The notes: generated by a model not told the origin, from the letters alone. Positions 10,215-20,998 are shown, counted from the first letter of the stretch. The stretch: 64,000 nt of DNA from Ignavibacteriaceae bacterium (GCA_014860115.1 JACZKK010000200.1:17384-81383), one strand, 5' to 3'. Numbers and translations are program-made.

Positions 10215-12143
10215 ATGACCTTAGTAAAAAAATACTACCACCTTCTGACATCAATAATTGTATTCATCGTTTATATGTTTACGCTTGCACCATCAGTTGT
10301 GCAAATTGATTCAGGAGAATTAGCGGCTGTGCAGGCTAAACTTGGGATTGCACATCCGACAGGTTATCCGCTTTTTACAGTGCTTGGATATTTGTTTTCG
10401 TTGATACCGTTTCCATTCACAAAAATATTTCAGTTGAACATTCTGGCTGCAATTTACTGCAGCGCTGCAGTTGGAGTGTTCACTTACACAATAAAATATT
10501 GTCTTGATAATCTTACTTCATTCAAAAGGAAAAATTCAGCAAAAGAATTATCAAAGAAGGAGAAGAAGAAAGGCAAAGAACAAACTACGACTGAAAAAGT
10601 GAATGAAATTCCCAAAAATATTAAACTACTTACAGCAGTATTTGGTGGACTTACACTTGCATTCAGCAGGACGTTCTGGTTTCAAAGTACATCGGTGGAA
10701 GTTTATTCGCTTCATTTACTATTGGTCACACTAACCGTTCTTTTTCTTCTGAAAGCATACGTAAAATCATTTGAGAATGACAAACTTTCTCATTGGCTAA
10801 TATTTGCATTTTTTCTGGCGCTCGGATTTACAAATCATCTTACAACATTGATGATACTTCCTGGAACTGCTTACCTTTATTTCTCGAGATACAAATTCAA
10901 TTCAGCCAGCTTCAAAAAATTAGCTTTGATGATTTTACTCTTTGCTATTGTTCTTGCTGCTGTTTATTCCTATCTGCCGTTTAGAGCATCACAAAATCCA
11001 TTTCTTAATTGGGGAAATCCGGTTGACTGGGAAAAAATTCTACGGCACGTAAGTGGCAAGCAATACCAGGTTTGGCTATTCAGCTCATTTGATTCTGCCG
11101 GAAAACAATTCAGTCACTTTTGGAATATCCTGCCTTTTGAGTTTTTTATCAGTTTGATACTTGCTTTGATTGGATTATTTGTTTCAGTTTTCAAGGCGCG
11201 AAAGTTAGCCTGGTTTATTCTGATAACTTTTGTGTTCACAGTTCTCTATTCAATTAACTATGACATTCACGATATTGATTCATATTTCCTGCTTGCATTT
11301 TTAATGCTTTCGTTCTTTGCCGCATTCGGTGCCTTGCAAATACTGGAGATGAAAAGTCTCAAACAAAATTTTGCGATTATTATTCTGACTGTCGTGATAG
11401 CAATTCAACTCTTTTTTAATTTCAGAGAAGTCAATCAAAGCAATATTTACACTTATGAGGATTATACGAAAGCTGTATTAAACACAATTCCTGAAAACTC
11501 AATTATCTTCAGCTACCAGTGGGATTATTTTATTTCCGCATCTTATTACTATCAGTTCGTGGAAGATTATAGAAAAGATGTAACTGTTATTGATAAAGAG
11601 TTGTTAAGAAGGTCGTGGTATTACAAGCAGATTGAAAATCACGATCCAAAAGTTCTTGATGGTGTTCGAAATGAGCTTGAACAGTTTCTGATTGCACTTC
11701 AGCCATTTGAGCGTGATGAAAATTTTGATGCCAACAGGCTCGAAGCTTTATTCAGAACAATTATGACTAACCTCGTTAAAACCAATGTCAGCGAACGAGA
11801 CTACTTCATTGCACCTGAATTAGTTGAGCAGGAAATGAAAAGAGGTGAGTTCAAACTTCCCGAGGGATATAATCTGGTTCCTCATTTATTCTTCTATAAA
11901 GTAGTTGCTGGAAATGAATATGTGCCTGCACCTGATCCGGATTTTTCAATAAGTATTGCAACAAACAGAAATGTTTACATTGACACCATCGAGAATATGG
12001 TCGGAAGGATGCTTTCTAACAGGGCATATTATGAAGTTCAAAACGGAAGATCAGACAGAGCAAAAATTTATCTAAAGAAAATTCTTAATGATCTGCCGGG
12101 ATTTAAGCTACATCCAGCATTACAAGATGTGCTTAAAAATTAA
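10215..12143 (+). CDS. DUF2723-type multi-TM membrane protein
   Basis: N-terminal APSVVQIDSGELAAVQAKLGIAHPTGYPLFTVLGYLF, many TM segments. Confidence 0.85.
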   Translation: MTLVKKYYHLLTSIIVFIVYMFTLAPSVVQIDSGELAAVQAKLGIAHPTGYPLFTVLGYLFSLIPFPFTKIFQLNILAAIYCSAAVGVFTYTIKYCLDNLTSFKRKNSAKELSKKEKKKGKEQTTTEKVNEIPKNIKLLTAVFGGLTLAFSRTFWFQSTSVEVYSLHLLLVTLTVLFLLKAYVKSFENDKLSHWLIFAFFLALGFTNHLTTLMILPGTAYLYFSRYKFNSASFKKLALMILLFAIVLAAVYSYLPFRASQNPFLNWGNPVDWEKILRHVSGKQYQVWLFSSFDSAGKQFSHFWNILPFEFFISLILALIGLFVSVFKARKLAWFILITFVFTVLYSINYDIHDIDSYFLLAFLMLSFFAAFGALQILEMKSLKQNFAIIILTVVIAIQLFFNFREVNQSNIYTYEDYTKAVLNTIPENSIIFSYQWDYFISASYYYQFVEDYRKDVTVIDKELLRRSWYYKQIENHDPKVLDGVRNELEQFLIALQPFERDENFDANRLEALFRTIMTNLVKTNVSERDYFIAPELVEQEMKRGEFKLPEGYNLVPHLFFYKVVAGNEYVPAPDPDFSISIATNRNVYIDTIENMVGRMLSNRAYYEVQNGRSDRAKIYLKKILNDLPGFKLHPALQDVLKN

Positions 12144-13228
12144 TCTTTAACTGCTTCAAGAAGTTCTTCTATTCTTTCTTCTGGAAGTTCAGCTTTTGTT
12201 CTGAAGGATTGAAGGGTCACATCCATCTGCTGAATAAGATTCCGTTTATAATACTTTGGCGCATAAACAGAACCGTCAATCATATAAATTCTTCGCAGCT
12301 CTTCATCATAAAAAAAATAATTAACGAATGGTCCGCCCATACCTTTAATGTTCAGTTCCCACAATCCCTGTGTGAACAGTGCATATCTTTCGTTAAAATT
12401 AACTTCCTTCACCACAAAGTTATCTGATGCAACCACTACGAACGAAGCATCATCAGAGGTTTGATAGAATTCTTTTGTGAGCCTGTCACGAATAACTTTT
12501 ATTGAATCCTGTGTTAGGTAATCGGGAGTTGCGTTATCGATCCAATGAATAAAAATCCATCGTTCCATTTCGCTGCCCGGTGATCTTCTTAGCCAGACAA
12601 ATTTTTCTTCCGGCTTATCGAGAGCAACAACAAAGTCAGCCTGAACATAAATTACCCAACTGTAATCCTTTAAAAATTTTCCTTCAATATCTTTCTTCTC
12701 ATAAGTGGGGTTGTAGAGATTGCTGAATAATCTTTCATCAGATTTTTTTTGAAACGCATAAAGCAGATCATCGGAGTTATTCAGGATTTTTTGGTTAAGT
12801 TCCTGCATTGTATTTGCTGATAGAACTGCAACAATCTGATTTTTTGCCCAGAGATCATATTTATATGCAACGAAATTTGAGTCAGTGACCATTTTGTTTT
12901 CTACCAAAGAATCAACTATAGCCTGAATGTACTGAGATGTTCTGCTTCCCGAACTCAATGGAGCAGCGATGATTATATTTTTTGTTCTCTGATTTTTTTC
13001 AAGCTGTGAAACACTCATTCTTTTCAGTGTGAAAAGTTTTTCAGGCTGAGGCGTGAATATTTCTTTCTCAAATACTAATTGAAGTGATGCAACAATCTCT
13101 TCGTATTCGAGTGAATCAGCTACGACCAGTATTTCATCTTCAAAACCTTTCGCTGGCTTGTTCGTAGAATCACAGGAAATAATTAAAGCTGAAATAAAAA
13201 TGATCAGAATAAAAAATAAATTTTTCAT
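12140..13228 (-). CDS. DUF4837-like lipoprotein
   Basis: MKNLFFILIIFISALIISCDSTNKPAKGFEDEILVVADSLEYEEI; lipobox-like IISC; start chosen at 13228 rather than 13294. Confidence 0.75.
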   Translation of the reverse strand: MKNLFFILIIFISALIISCDSTNKPAKGFEDEILVVADSLEYEEIVASLQLVFEKEIFTPQPEKLFTLKRMSVSQLEKNQRTKNIIIAAPLSSGSRTSQYIQAIVDSLVENKMVTDSNFVAYKYDLWAKNQIVAVLSANTMQELNQKILNNSDDLLYAFQKKSDERLFSNLYNPTYEKKDIEGKFLKDYSWVIYVQADFVVALDKPEEKFVWLRRSPGSEMERWIFIHWIDNATPDYLTQDSIKVIRDRLTKEFYQTSDDASFVVVASDNFVVKEVNFNERYALFTQGLWELNIKGMGGPFVNYFFYDEELRRIYMIDGSVYAPKYYKRNLIQQMDVTLQSFRTKAELPEERIEELLEAVKD

Positions 13229-13230
13229 AA

Positions 13231-13899
13231 CTACCTCGGTACGTTTGATAGTGTTAATTCCAGATTTGGCAGCAACGCCAGATACAAACCCCACATAGTA
13301 AATCCAACAGAAAGCGGAATAGACAAATTATCATCAACAAGTTTGAATGAAATATTTTCCACAATTGCACCCACAAATGCAGCAATAAATCCTATTAAAT
13401 ACTCTTCAGAAAATCCGCCGACTTTAGGTGTAAATAAAATCACAATACATGCACTGACAAAAAAGGTTAAAGTTCCCTCCAGACTTTTAGAGAGAAATTT
13501 ATGTTTGCCGAATTTCCTTCCAACAAGGGCTGCAAGTGAGTCACTGATAATGAGAATTGAAAATGCGGAGATAAAAATTACTTTGGGAAAAATCAGGACA
13601 CTTATAAGTGCTGATATTAAGACATACGTGGCACCATTGAGATTTCTCTTTTTATGATCCAGTTCATGAGCACGCAAGAGGAAACCGAAAAATTTATAAA
13701 AAATCTTTCCTGTCTCGGGGTGCAGATATCTGCCCAAATCAATAATCAGAGCTAAACCGGCAAGAATTCCCAGAATAAGTGCAGCTGTCTCCGTCGAGAT
13801 AAAATAATAGATAATAGGTATGGAGAGCGAGGTAAGATGAATTAATTTACGGAATAATTCATCTTTGTATTGAATCGTACCATTATCAATTTGCGTCAT
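13231..13899 (-). CDS. Diacylglycerol/polyprenol (dolichol-like) kinase family membrane protein
   Basis: [19 protein letters not shown]...[30 protein letters not shown]. Confidence 0.82.
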   Translation of the reverse strand: MTQIDNGTIQYKDELFRKLIHLTSLSIPIIYYFISTETAALILGILAGLALIIDLGRYLHPETGKIFYKFFGFLLRAHELDHKKRNLNGATYVLISALISVLIFPKVIFISAFSILIISDSLAALVGRKFGKHKFLSKSLEGTLTFFVSACIVILFTPKVGGFSEEYLIGFIAAFVGAIVENISFKLVDDNLSIPLSVGFTMWGLYLALLPNLELTLSNVPR

Positions 13900-15937
13900 C
13901 TTTTACTGGCGCATCCTTGTGCTTGCGCTGCTGCATCATAGCTTTAACATGATCGGGTACCTCATCCTGCTTTTTGTCAACTTCAATGACAGGCATCGGG
14001 GGAAGTTTCTCACCTTTAATGATTCTGTCAATCTCTTCAGAATCCAGAATTTCGCGTTCCAGTAATTCCAGTGAAAGTTTATGAAGCAAATCAATATTGT
14101 CTCTTAAAATTTTCTCAGCACGGTTCATCGCACTATTTATGATGCCCCGAATTTCCTCATCAATTTCGATTGCAGTCTTTTCACTGTAATCTCTGTGTTT
14201 TTGAATTTCCCTGCCGAGGAATATCTCTTCCTCTTTTGCACCGTAGCTCATTGGTCCGAGCTTTTCACTCATTCCCCATTCGCAAACCATTTTGCGCGCA
14301 ATGTTGGTAGCTTTCTCAATATCATTACCAGCACCAGTGGTATAGTGTTTGAAAACTATCTTTTCAGCAGCTCTTCCGCCAAGTGCATAAGTAATAACTG
14401 CTTCAAGATATTCTTTTGAGTAAGTATGTTTTTCATCTATCGGAAGATAGCTTGTAACACCAAGCGCACGACCTCTTGGAATAATAGTTACTTTGTGAAC
14501 CGGATCAGCTTCAGGTATCATCCTGGCAACAAGAACATGTCCAATTTCGTGGTAGGAAGTAGTTTTCTTTTCCTCTTCAGAAATAATCATACTCTTTCTT
14601 TCCATTCCCATCATAACTTTATCTTTTGCTTCTTCAAAATCAAGCATCTCTACTTTTTTCTTATTTTTTCTTGCAGCAAGAAGAGCAGCTTCATTAACAA
14701 GATTTGCAAGATCTGCACCGGCTAATCCGGGAGTACCTTTGGCAAGAACTTCAAGATTTACTTTTTCCTCAAGAGGAATATTTCTTGTGTGAACTTTTAA
14801 AATCCCTTCTCGTCCTTTTACGTCTGGTCTATCGACAACTACCTGGCGATCAAATCTTCCCGGTCTCATCAACGCGGGATCGAGCACATCAGGGCGATTG
14901 GTTGCAGCAATTATGATGACTCCGCTATTCTGTTCGAAACCATCCATCTCGACAAGTAATTGATTAAGCGTCTGTTCTCTTTCATCATGTCCACCGCCAA
15001 GACCCGCACCGCGGTGTCTTCCAACTGCATCAATCTCATCAATAAAAATTATACAAGGTGCATTCTTTTTTCCCTGTTCAAAAAGATCTCTCACACGACT
15101 GGCGCCAACTCCAACAAACATTTCAACGAAGTCTGCACCACTTATCGAAAAGAACGGAACGCCTGCTTCACCAGCAACTGCACGTGCAAGAAGAGTTTTT
15201 CCGGTTCCGGGAGGTCCGAGTAAAAGTACGCCGCGAGGAATTTTTCCACCAAGTTTCTGAAACTTTGTTGGCTCTTTTAAAAATTCAATTATTTCCTGAA
15301 GTTCAACTTTGGCTTCATCTGCGCCAGCAACATCACGAAATGTAACTTTCTGACCTGACTGGCTTATGAGCTTTGCCTTGCTTTTTCCAAAAGAAAATAT
15401 TCCGCGAGAACCACCTCCCTGTCCTTGCATTCGCCTCATAATTATTATCCAAACTGCAATTATCAAAAGCCAGGGTAAAAAGCCAAGCAGAATGTTTAAC
15501 CATTCGCTGGACTGTTTATCGAATGAGTAGGTTATTCCTTTCTCTTTCCAAAGTGCTTCTTCATCTCTTATAATCGGTTCCGGAATGTAAACGGATATAG
15601 CTTTCACGTTTGTGGAAGTACCATTGATATTAATTGAAGTCTCTGAAGTCAAGTCAGCACGAAAGAAATAATCATTGATATCCGACTTGGTAATGGTGGC
15701 TTCTTTAATTTTATCTGTTTCGTTTACGAGTCTTCGGTATTCAGCAAAAGGGATATCAACGTAAGTTTCCTGGCTGGTTCTGAAGACCTGCATAACAATT
15801 ACTGCTGCAACAATTACAGCACCCCATCCGAACACCATCCGTAAAACTTTCGACCAATCAAAATTATCATCCGGTTTAATTGGACCCTGTCCTTTGGGAT
15901 TTCTAGATGGTTTTTTTTCGTTGTTATTATCGGCCAT
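13886..15937 (-). CDS. ftsH: ATP-dependent zinc metalloprotease FtsH
   Basis: [26 protein letters not shown] region, zinc site HEIGH; start set at MADNNNEK. Confidence 0.97.
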   Translation of the reverse strand: MADNNNEKKPSRNPKGQGPIKPDDNFDWSKVLRMVFGWGAVIVAAVIVMQVFRTSQETYVDIPFAEYRRLVNETDKIKEATITKSDINDYFFRADLTSETSININGTSTNVKAISVYIPEPIIRDEEALWKEKGITYSFDKQSSEWLNILLGFLPWLLIIAVWIIIMRRMQGQGGGSRGIFSFGKSKAKLISQSGQKVTFRDVAGADEAKVELQEIIEFLKEPTKFQKLGGKIPRGVLLLGPPGTGKTLLARAVAGEAGVPFFSISGADFVEMFVGVGASRVRDLFEQGKKNAPCIIFIDEIDAVGRHRGAGLGGGHDEREQTLNQLLVEMDGFEQNSGVIIIAATNRPDVLDPALMRPGRFDRQVVVDRPDVKGREGILKVHTRNIPLEEKVNLEVLAKGTPGLAGADLANLVNEAALLAARKNKKKVEMLDFEEAKDKVMMGMERKSMIISEEEKKTTSYHEIGHVLVARMIPEADPVHKVTIIPRGRALGVTSYLPIDEKHTYSKEYLEAVITYALGGRAAEKIVFKHYTTGAGNDIEKATNIARKMVCEWGMSEKLGPMSYGAKEEEIFLGREIQKHRDYSEKTAIEIDEEIRGIINSAMNRAEKILRDNIDLLHKLSLELLEREILDSEEIDRIIKGEKLPPMPVIEVDKKQDEVPDHVKAMMQQRKHKDAPVKDDAN

Positions 15938-16043
15938 AAAAAAAATTCTAATATCTATATTCATTAAAAAGCTTATTCTCCTTTTTTATTTTTAACACGT
16001 GAAATAATAATTGAAATATTACTTTTCTTTGCCACCATATAGC

Positions 16044-16592
16044 TCACGTGTTTAATACGTAAATTCCTCTTAAATTTCGATATTTTTGAGCAAAATCCAG
16101 ACCATAGCCAATAACGAATTTATCGGGAATTCTGAAACCAATATAGTCAATTTTCACATCATATTTAAGGCTTCCGGGCTTCACCAGCAGTGATACAACC
16201 TTCATACTATTCGGACTTTTCTCTGAAAAAAGCTCCTCTATATATTTTAAAGATAGCCCTGTATCAACGATATCTTCAACAATAATAATATCTCTATCGT
16301 TCACCTCGCAGTTAAGTTCTTTGAGTAATTTCACATTTCCGGTAGAAATTTTTGCATCACCATAGCTTGAGAGTTTGAAAAAATCAATTTCACAATTTAT
16401 GTCGAGATATCTAATCAGATCTGACATGAAAAGAAACGAACCATTCAATACTCCAATGAAAACCGGCACAGAAGATTTGTACTCCAAAGAAATTTGAGCA
16501 GCAAGTGCTTTAATTCTGTTTTGAATTTGCTCTTCCGTAAAAAGCGGCACAAATTCATCATTGCCGATGATTACTCTTTCAGGTGAGTTCAA
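16044..16592 (-). CDS. hpt: Hypoxanthine phosphoribosyltransferase
   Basis: VEDIVDTGLSLKYI PRPP motif, VPVFIGVLNGSFLFMSDL. Confidence 0.93.
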   Translation of the reverse strand: MNSPERVIIGNDEFVPLFTEEQIQNRIKALAAQISLEYKSSVPVFIGVLNGSFLFMSDLIRYLDINCEIDFFKLSSYGDAKISTGNVKLLKELNCEVNDRDIIIVEDIVDTGLSLKYIEELFSEKSPNSMKVVSLLVKPGSLKYDVKIDYIGFRIPDKFVIGYGLDFAQKYRNLRGIYVLNT

Positions 16593-17962
16593 TTGTCAGT
16601 TAATGTAAGTTTTAAAATCTTTTCTGTTTTTGGCATTACTTTGAATCTCTCATCAATCCTTAGACCGATGACCCAAACAATTTTTCCTGAGTTAGTTAAA
16701 ACAAGATGTTGCCTTTTCATGGATGAAGAAATTTTTTGATCGGCAAGAAAATCTGAAATCTTTTTTGTGCCTTTCATCCCAATCGGTTGAAATTTATCTC
16801 CGGTTCTCCATTTTCTGATTTGAAAAATATCTTTCACTCCGTCGGCTGAAATAAACTCAACAGATTTATTTCGAGTGAACTTAAACATTTTTTGGTTGAC
16901 TTCACTAATGGAAATAATTTTCCCATCAACTTTGATCACCCCACCAATTTTAATATTGTTGAATATTTCAGTTTTAACGGTAGATTTTCTACCGATAATT
17001 AATTCATTTCTTTCTTTCGATGCAATAATATTTTCTTTGAGATGAACTGCTTTGCCTACCTGTGCATACACCAATTCAACCAAAGCATAAATATTTTCTG
17101 ATAACAACTCAATATTAAAATTTTTCTCAACAACAGATTTAAAAAAAATGCTCAGAAAACTTCTATCAAGTTTCGAGACTGTTTTTGTATTTATCCGAAG
17201 CTCTTTCCCATCAATAATAACGGCTGTAGGACTAATCTTTTCTACCTGCTTTTCGATGAATGAATTAATTTCTGAAATAATCTTTGATGTATTGCTGATC
17301 TTTTCTTCGAGTCGTGGATTTAATCTTACTTTAAGTTTTGGGATGACTTCATTTCTTAAAAAATTTCTTTCATAATCTGAATCAAGATTGCTTTTATCAA
17401 CACGGAAGGAGATTTTATTTTTTTTAAGATATTGTCTGATCTCCTCAGAAGTAATAGAGAGAATTGGTCGAATGATATTATCTCTTCTAACAGGAATTCC
17501 TGATAAACCTTTGATACCAGCTCCTTTTACAAAGTTGAGCAAAATAGTTTCAACATTATCGCTTGCGCTGTGTGCCGTTGCGATTTTAGTACAGCCCATT
17601 TTATCTGCTGCTTTATTCAATTCAAAGTAACGGATTTCTCTGCCAGATTCTTCAACAGATAGTTTCAGCTTCTTTGCATAAGACTTCACATCTTTTTTAA
17701 CGCAAATAAATTCAATTTTGTTTTGTTTGCAGAAATCGGAACAAAACTTTTCATCTGCATTCGCTGATTTTCCACGAAGCTTGTGATTTAAATGGAAAGC
17801 GGCTATTTCAATCCCAAATCTTTTTTTGAACTTAATCAGGAAGGATAAAAGGAATATCGAATCGGCACCACCGCTTAATGCAACAAGGATTTTATCACCC
17901 TTTTCAATAAGATGATTTTCATCAATAAATTTGATCGCCTTTTGCTCGATGGTTTTAGTCAT
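16589..17962 (-). CDS. tilS: tRNA(Ile)-lysidine synthase
   Basis: ILVALSGGADSIFLL PP-loop, HLNHKLRG, TAHSASDNVETILLN. Confidence 0.95.
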   Translation of the reverse strand: MTKTIEQKAIKFIDENHLIEKGDKILVALSGGADSIFLLSFLIKFKKRFGIEIAAFHLNHKLRGKSANADEKFCSDFCKQNKIEFICVKKDVKSYAKKLKLSVEESGREIRYFELNKAADKMGCTKIATAHSASDNVETILLNFVKGAGIKGLSGIPVRRDNIIRPILSITSEEIRQYLKKNKISFRVDKSNLDSDYERNFLRNEVIPKLKVRLNPRLEEKISNTSKIISEINSFIEKQVEKISPTAVIIDGKELRINTKTVSKLDRSFLSIFFKSVVEKNFNIELLSENIYALVELVYAQVGKAVHLKENIIASKERNELIIGRKSTVKTEIFNNIKIGGVIKVDGKIISISEVNQKMFKFTRNKSVEFISADGVKDIFQIRKWRTGDKFQPIGMKGTKKISDFLADQKISSSMKRQHLVLTNSGKIVWVIGLRIDERFKVMPKTEKILKLTLTDN

Positions 17963-18018
17963 TATAATGGAAATGTTTTTGCCTCACATAAAAAGCAACT
18001 AAAATGTCGATTAATTAC

Positions 18019-18107
18019 CTTTGTGCCTTTATGACTTGGTGGCTATGAATTGCTTTTCAGAAAATGACAGAAGATTTTATTAGCCACAAAGACACCAAGA
18101 CTCGAAG
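18019..18107. repeat. Imperfect inverted repeat, arms ctttgtgcctttatgacttggtggct / agccacaaagacaccaagactcgaag
   Basis: 26-nt arms at 18019-18044 and 18082-18107 between tilS and greA. Confidence 0.6.
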
Positions 18108-18116
18108 AATCATTGT

Positions 18117-18593
18117 TCAACTTATTTCAATAATTTCATACTCAAGAATACCGGCGGGAGCCTGCACCTTAACTTTGTCGCCAACTTGAGTATTCAGCAA
18201 ACTTTTTCCCACAGGAGAAGTGATGGAAATTTTTCCTTCCTGAAAATCTGCTTCCTCAGGAGATACAAGGAAATAATCAAATATTTTATTGTTCTTCAAA
18301 TTTTTAATTTTAACTCTGGATAGAATATGGACTTTACCTTCTTCAAAATGAGAGGTATCAATCACACGGGCACGCGAAAGAACATCTTCCATTTTAGCAA
18401 TCTTAAGCTCGAACAAACCCTGCTCTTCTTTTGCAGCATCGTACTCGGCATTTTCTGAAAGATCACCGTGCGAACGCGCTTCAGCAATTTTTTCAGCCAT
18501 GGATTTTCTGCCGTGGGTTTTCATTTCCAAAAGCTCTTTTTCTATCTCGACTATTCTTTCTCTTGTGAGATATACAAAGTTTCCTTCTGCCAT
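18117..18593 (-). CDS. greA: Transcription elongation factor GreA
   Basis: YLTRERIVEIEKELLEMKTHGRKSMAEKIAEARSHGDLSENAEYDAAKEEQ; start at MAEGNFVYL. Confidence 0.96.
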   Translation of the reverse strand: MAEGNFVYLTRERIVEIEKELLEMKTHGRKSMAEKIAEARSHGDLSENAEYDAAKEEQGLFELKIAKMEDVLSRARVIDTSHFEEGKVHILSRVKIKNLKNNKIFDYFLVSPEEADFQEGKISITSPVGKSLLNTQVGDKVKVQAPAGILEYEIIEIS

Positions 18594-18694
18594 CTCTATC
18601 CTTTTGATTTGATAAAAAAAATTGCCACCGTCCTGATTATGGAGACAGTGGCAGAACAAAATTAAGGAATTGAACTTACCTTGTCAAGGCTTGA

Positions 18695-20650
18695 TTATTT
18701 GAGAAGTATCATCTTCTTCGTTTCAACAAAGTTTCCGTTTTCAATTTTGTAGAAATAAACTCCGCTGTTCAGTCCACTCGCATCGAAATCTATTTTGTGT
18801 TTGCCAGCCATAACCTGCTCATTTACCAAAGTTGCTACTTCTTTGCCGAGAATATTGAATACTTTGAGAGAGACAAATCCGTTTTGCGGAATGCTGTACT
18901 CTATGGTAGTTGAAGGATTGAAAGGATTGGGATAATTCTGTTCGAAACTGAACTGTAACGGAAAGGTTAAATCTTCCAACGAAGTTATGATCGTATTGTT
19001 TTTCAGAATCCAGTTTCCGGGATCAAAAACTATAGACTGAGGATCGCCAATTAAATCAAATTGAAATGTTTGAGTTTGTGCATCGTTAAAGAGAGTTACT
19101 GTTGTGTCTCCCAATGTAGTGTTCAGTTTTATCTGTACAGGCATTGTGAAGTAAGAAGGATTCGTATTTACAGCTTGATATATAGTTATCGTAACATTAT
19201 AAATGTCTCCGCTCACAAGGGATTTATCCCAGCCTATTGTATAAGTTGGTTCGTTCACACCGTAAACCCATTCCTGGAAAAAATAGTTTAGACTCTGTCC
19301 ATAAACACTTTCAGCAATTGCCTGGAAGTCTTCAGTAGTTGCAACGCCATAGGAAACAGAGGGATGTGCACTATATGTTCTCATTATATCAAAGTAAGTG
19401 GAATCACCAACAACTCCCCGAAGCATATGCAGAACGCAAGCTCCTTTTGCATAAGAACGATTGCCATTAAAAATTTCCCATTCATCTTCAATATTCTGAA
19501 CCCAAAGAGTTCCCTGTGCATTTCGTGCGGCATTCATTTCACCGATAATTTGAGTATTGTATGCTGTCTTTCCGCTTTTTGCTTCGATATAAACTGCCTC
19601 GGAGTAAGTTGCAAATCCTTCATTAAGCCAGATGTTATGCCAGTCAGCACAAGTAATCATATCACCGTACCATTGATGAGCTAGTTCGTGTGAAATTACT
19701 CCAGATCCCCAAAAGCCCATTGATGTACAGGTCTGATGTTCCATTGCCCCGCCCCATTGAAACTCAGCGTGTCCGTATTTTTCCTGAATGAAAGGATATT
19801 CACCATATCGGTCTGCAAAAACTTCAATCATCTCATCAGTTTCATCAACGTATGGTTTTACAGAATTGAAATTTTCAGGATAGATAAAATTCATTATCAC
19901 CATCGAGTCTGATTGTCCGTAATGATAATAAGTATCATACTGTGTGTAGTTTGTGATTGCTAGAGAGATCAGGTAGTTAGCTATCGTATAATGATTTTTC
20001 CAGTGATAAGTGTGAGTTCCATTTCCATTCGGCGTAATGCTTTCAAGAGATCCGTTAGAAACAGGGACTAAATTATCAGCAACAGTAATCCATACATCTG
20101 AAGAATCAGCTTTATCACCGGGAGTATCTTTCTGAGGCCACCAATAAGGTCCGCTGTAAGACTCACTCAAAGAACCTATTACTGGTGTACCTTGATGTGT
20201 TCCAAAAAAGAATCCGCCAAAATTAGTCCCGCTTGGAACACCGCGATAATAAACTTTTAGTGTAAAGGGTTCTCCCTGAGAATAAGTATGATCTAACGAG
20301 ATATTAATTTTATTGTTTAAATGCGTGTATTGTGCAGTAGCATTGTTTAATAATACTGAATCAACAATAAGAAAGCTTCTCAGATCGAGGAAGCAGTTGT
20401 TGAGTGAAGTAGTATCTGACTTGACACCAATAGTAACATTGCCAGAAATATAGTTTGGATTGTATGTGACCTTTAAATCCAGTCCATAATAAGTGATATC
20501 AATCTTAGAATCTCCTGGGTACATAACTTTTGACATTTGAATTTGTCTTGAGTGTCTTTCACGTTCACCCTTAATCCAGGGTTTGTATTCATCCTGCGCA
20601 ATCAGCAGAGAAGATAATAGAAGAACAACAGTAAAGATTTGTCTGATCAT
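18695..20650 (-). CDS. M1-family (aminopeptidase N-like) metallopeptidase with T9SS type A tail, copy A
   Basis: HELAHQWYGDMITCADWHNIWLNEGFATYSE (HExxH+E), signal peptide MIRQIFTVVLLLSSLLIA, tail NYPNPFNPSTTIEYSIP...ETKKMILLK. Confidence 0.93.
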   Translation of the reverse strand: MIRQIFTVVLLLSSLLIAQDEYKPWIKGERERHSRQIQMSKVMYPGDSKIDITYYGLDLKVTYNPNYISGNVTIGVKSDTTSLNNCFLDLRSFLIVDSVLLNNATAQYTHLNNKINISLDHTYSQGEPFTLKVYYRGVPSGTNFGGFFFGTHQGTPVIGSLSESYSGPYWWPQKDTPGDKADSSDVWITVADNLVPVSNGSLESITPNGNGTHTYHWKNHYTIANYLISLAITNYTQYDTYYHYGQSDSMVIMNFIYPENFNSVKPYVDETDEMIEVFADRYGEYPFIQEKYGHAEFQWGGAMEHQTCTSMGFWGSGVISHELAHQWYGDMITCADWHNIWLNEGFATYSEAVYIEAKSGKTAYNTQIIGEMNAARNAQGTLWVQNIEDEWEIFNGNRSYAKGACVLHMLRGVVGDSTYFDIMRTYSAHPSVSYGVATTEDFQAIAESVYGQSLNYFFQEWVYGVNEPTYTIGWDKSLVSGDIYNVTITIYQAVNTNPSYFTMPVQIKLNTTLGDTTVTLFNDAQTQTFQFDLIGDPQSIVFDPGNWILKNNTIITSLEDLTFPLQFSFEQNYPNPFNPSTTIEYSIPQNGFVSLKVFNILGKEVATLVNEQVMAGKHKIDFDASGLNSGVYFYKIENGNFVETKKMILLK

Positions 20651-20710
20651 TTTTTTTCCGCCTTTTAAATAAATTGTTGAGGGCAAAAATAGGTTATATT
20701 TAGATAAAAC

Positions 20711-20743
20711 AAACACTGAATATCTGCCATAGTTAATTAAGTC
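20711..20743. promoter_or_regulatory. Conserved block upstream of M1 copy A (identical to 23042-23074)
   Basis: aaacactgaatatctgccatagttaattaagtc identical in both duplicates. Confidence 0.6.
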
Positions 20744-20766
20744 TATCAACTTTCTTTAATTGTTTA

Positions 20767-20795
20767 TTGACAGATTACTTTAACATAAGTATTTT
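20767..20795 (+). promoter_or_regulatory. Predicted TTGACA-N17-TATTTT promoter (duplicate of 23099-23127)
   Basis: Same boxes and spacing as the paralogous intergenic region. Confidence 0.45.
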
Positions 20796-20844
20796 GCCCG
20801 CCTTTTCAATTAAAATAAAATATCAGCAAAACAAACAGAAGAAG

Positions 20845-20970
20845 AAATGAGATTATATTTTTCCTGCAGTTGGTTTTCATTTCCAAAAGCTCATTTTCTA
20901 TCTCAACTATTCTTTTTCTGGTGAGATAAATAAAGTTTCCGTCTGTCATTTTAGTTTCCCAATTTGATAA
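20845..20970. pseudogene. Duplication scar: 5' remnant of the divergent reprolysin-like gene fused to a 5' remnant of greA
   Basis: atgagattatatttttcctgca resembles 23177 atgagaataaacttttcttaca; ggttttcatttccaaaagctcattttctatctcaactattctttttctggtgaga resembles greA at about 18518-18570. Confidence 0.75.
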
Positions 20971-20998
20971 ATAATGATTTTATGAAGTCAAGATAGGA

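Noticed and set aside
12140-13294. Longer N-terminus for the DUF4837 gene (start 13294)
   Set aside because: It overlaps the upstream kinase gene and hides a good lipoprotein signal starting at 13228
14195-15345. Plus-strand ORFs over ftsH
   Set aside because: Antisense shadows of FtsH; no domain or start-site support
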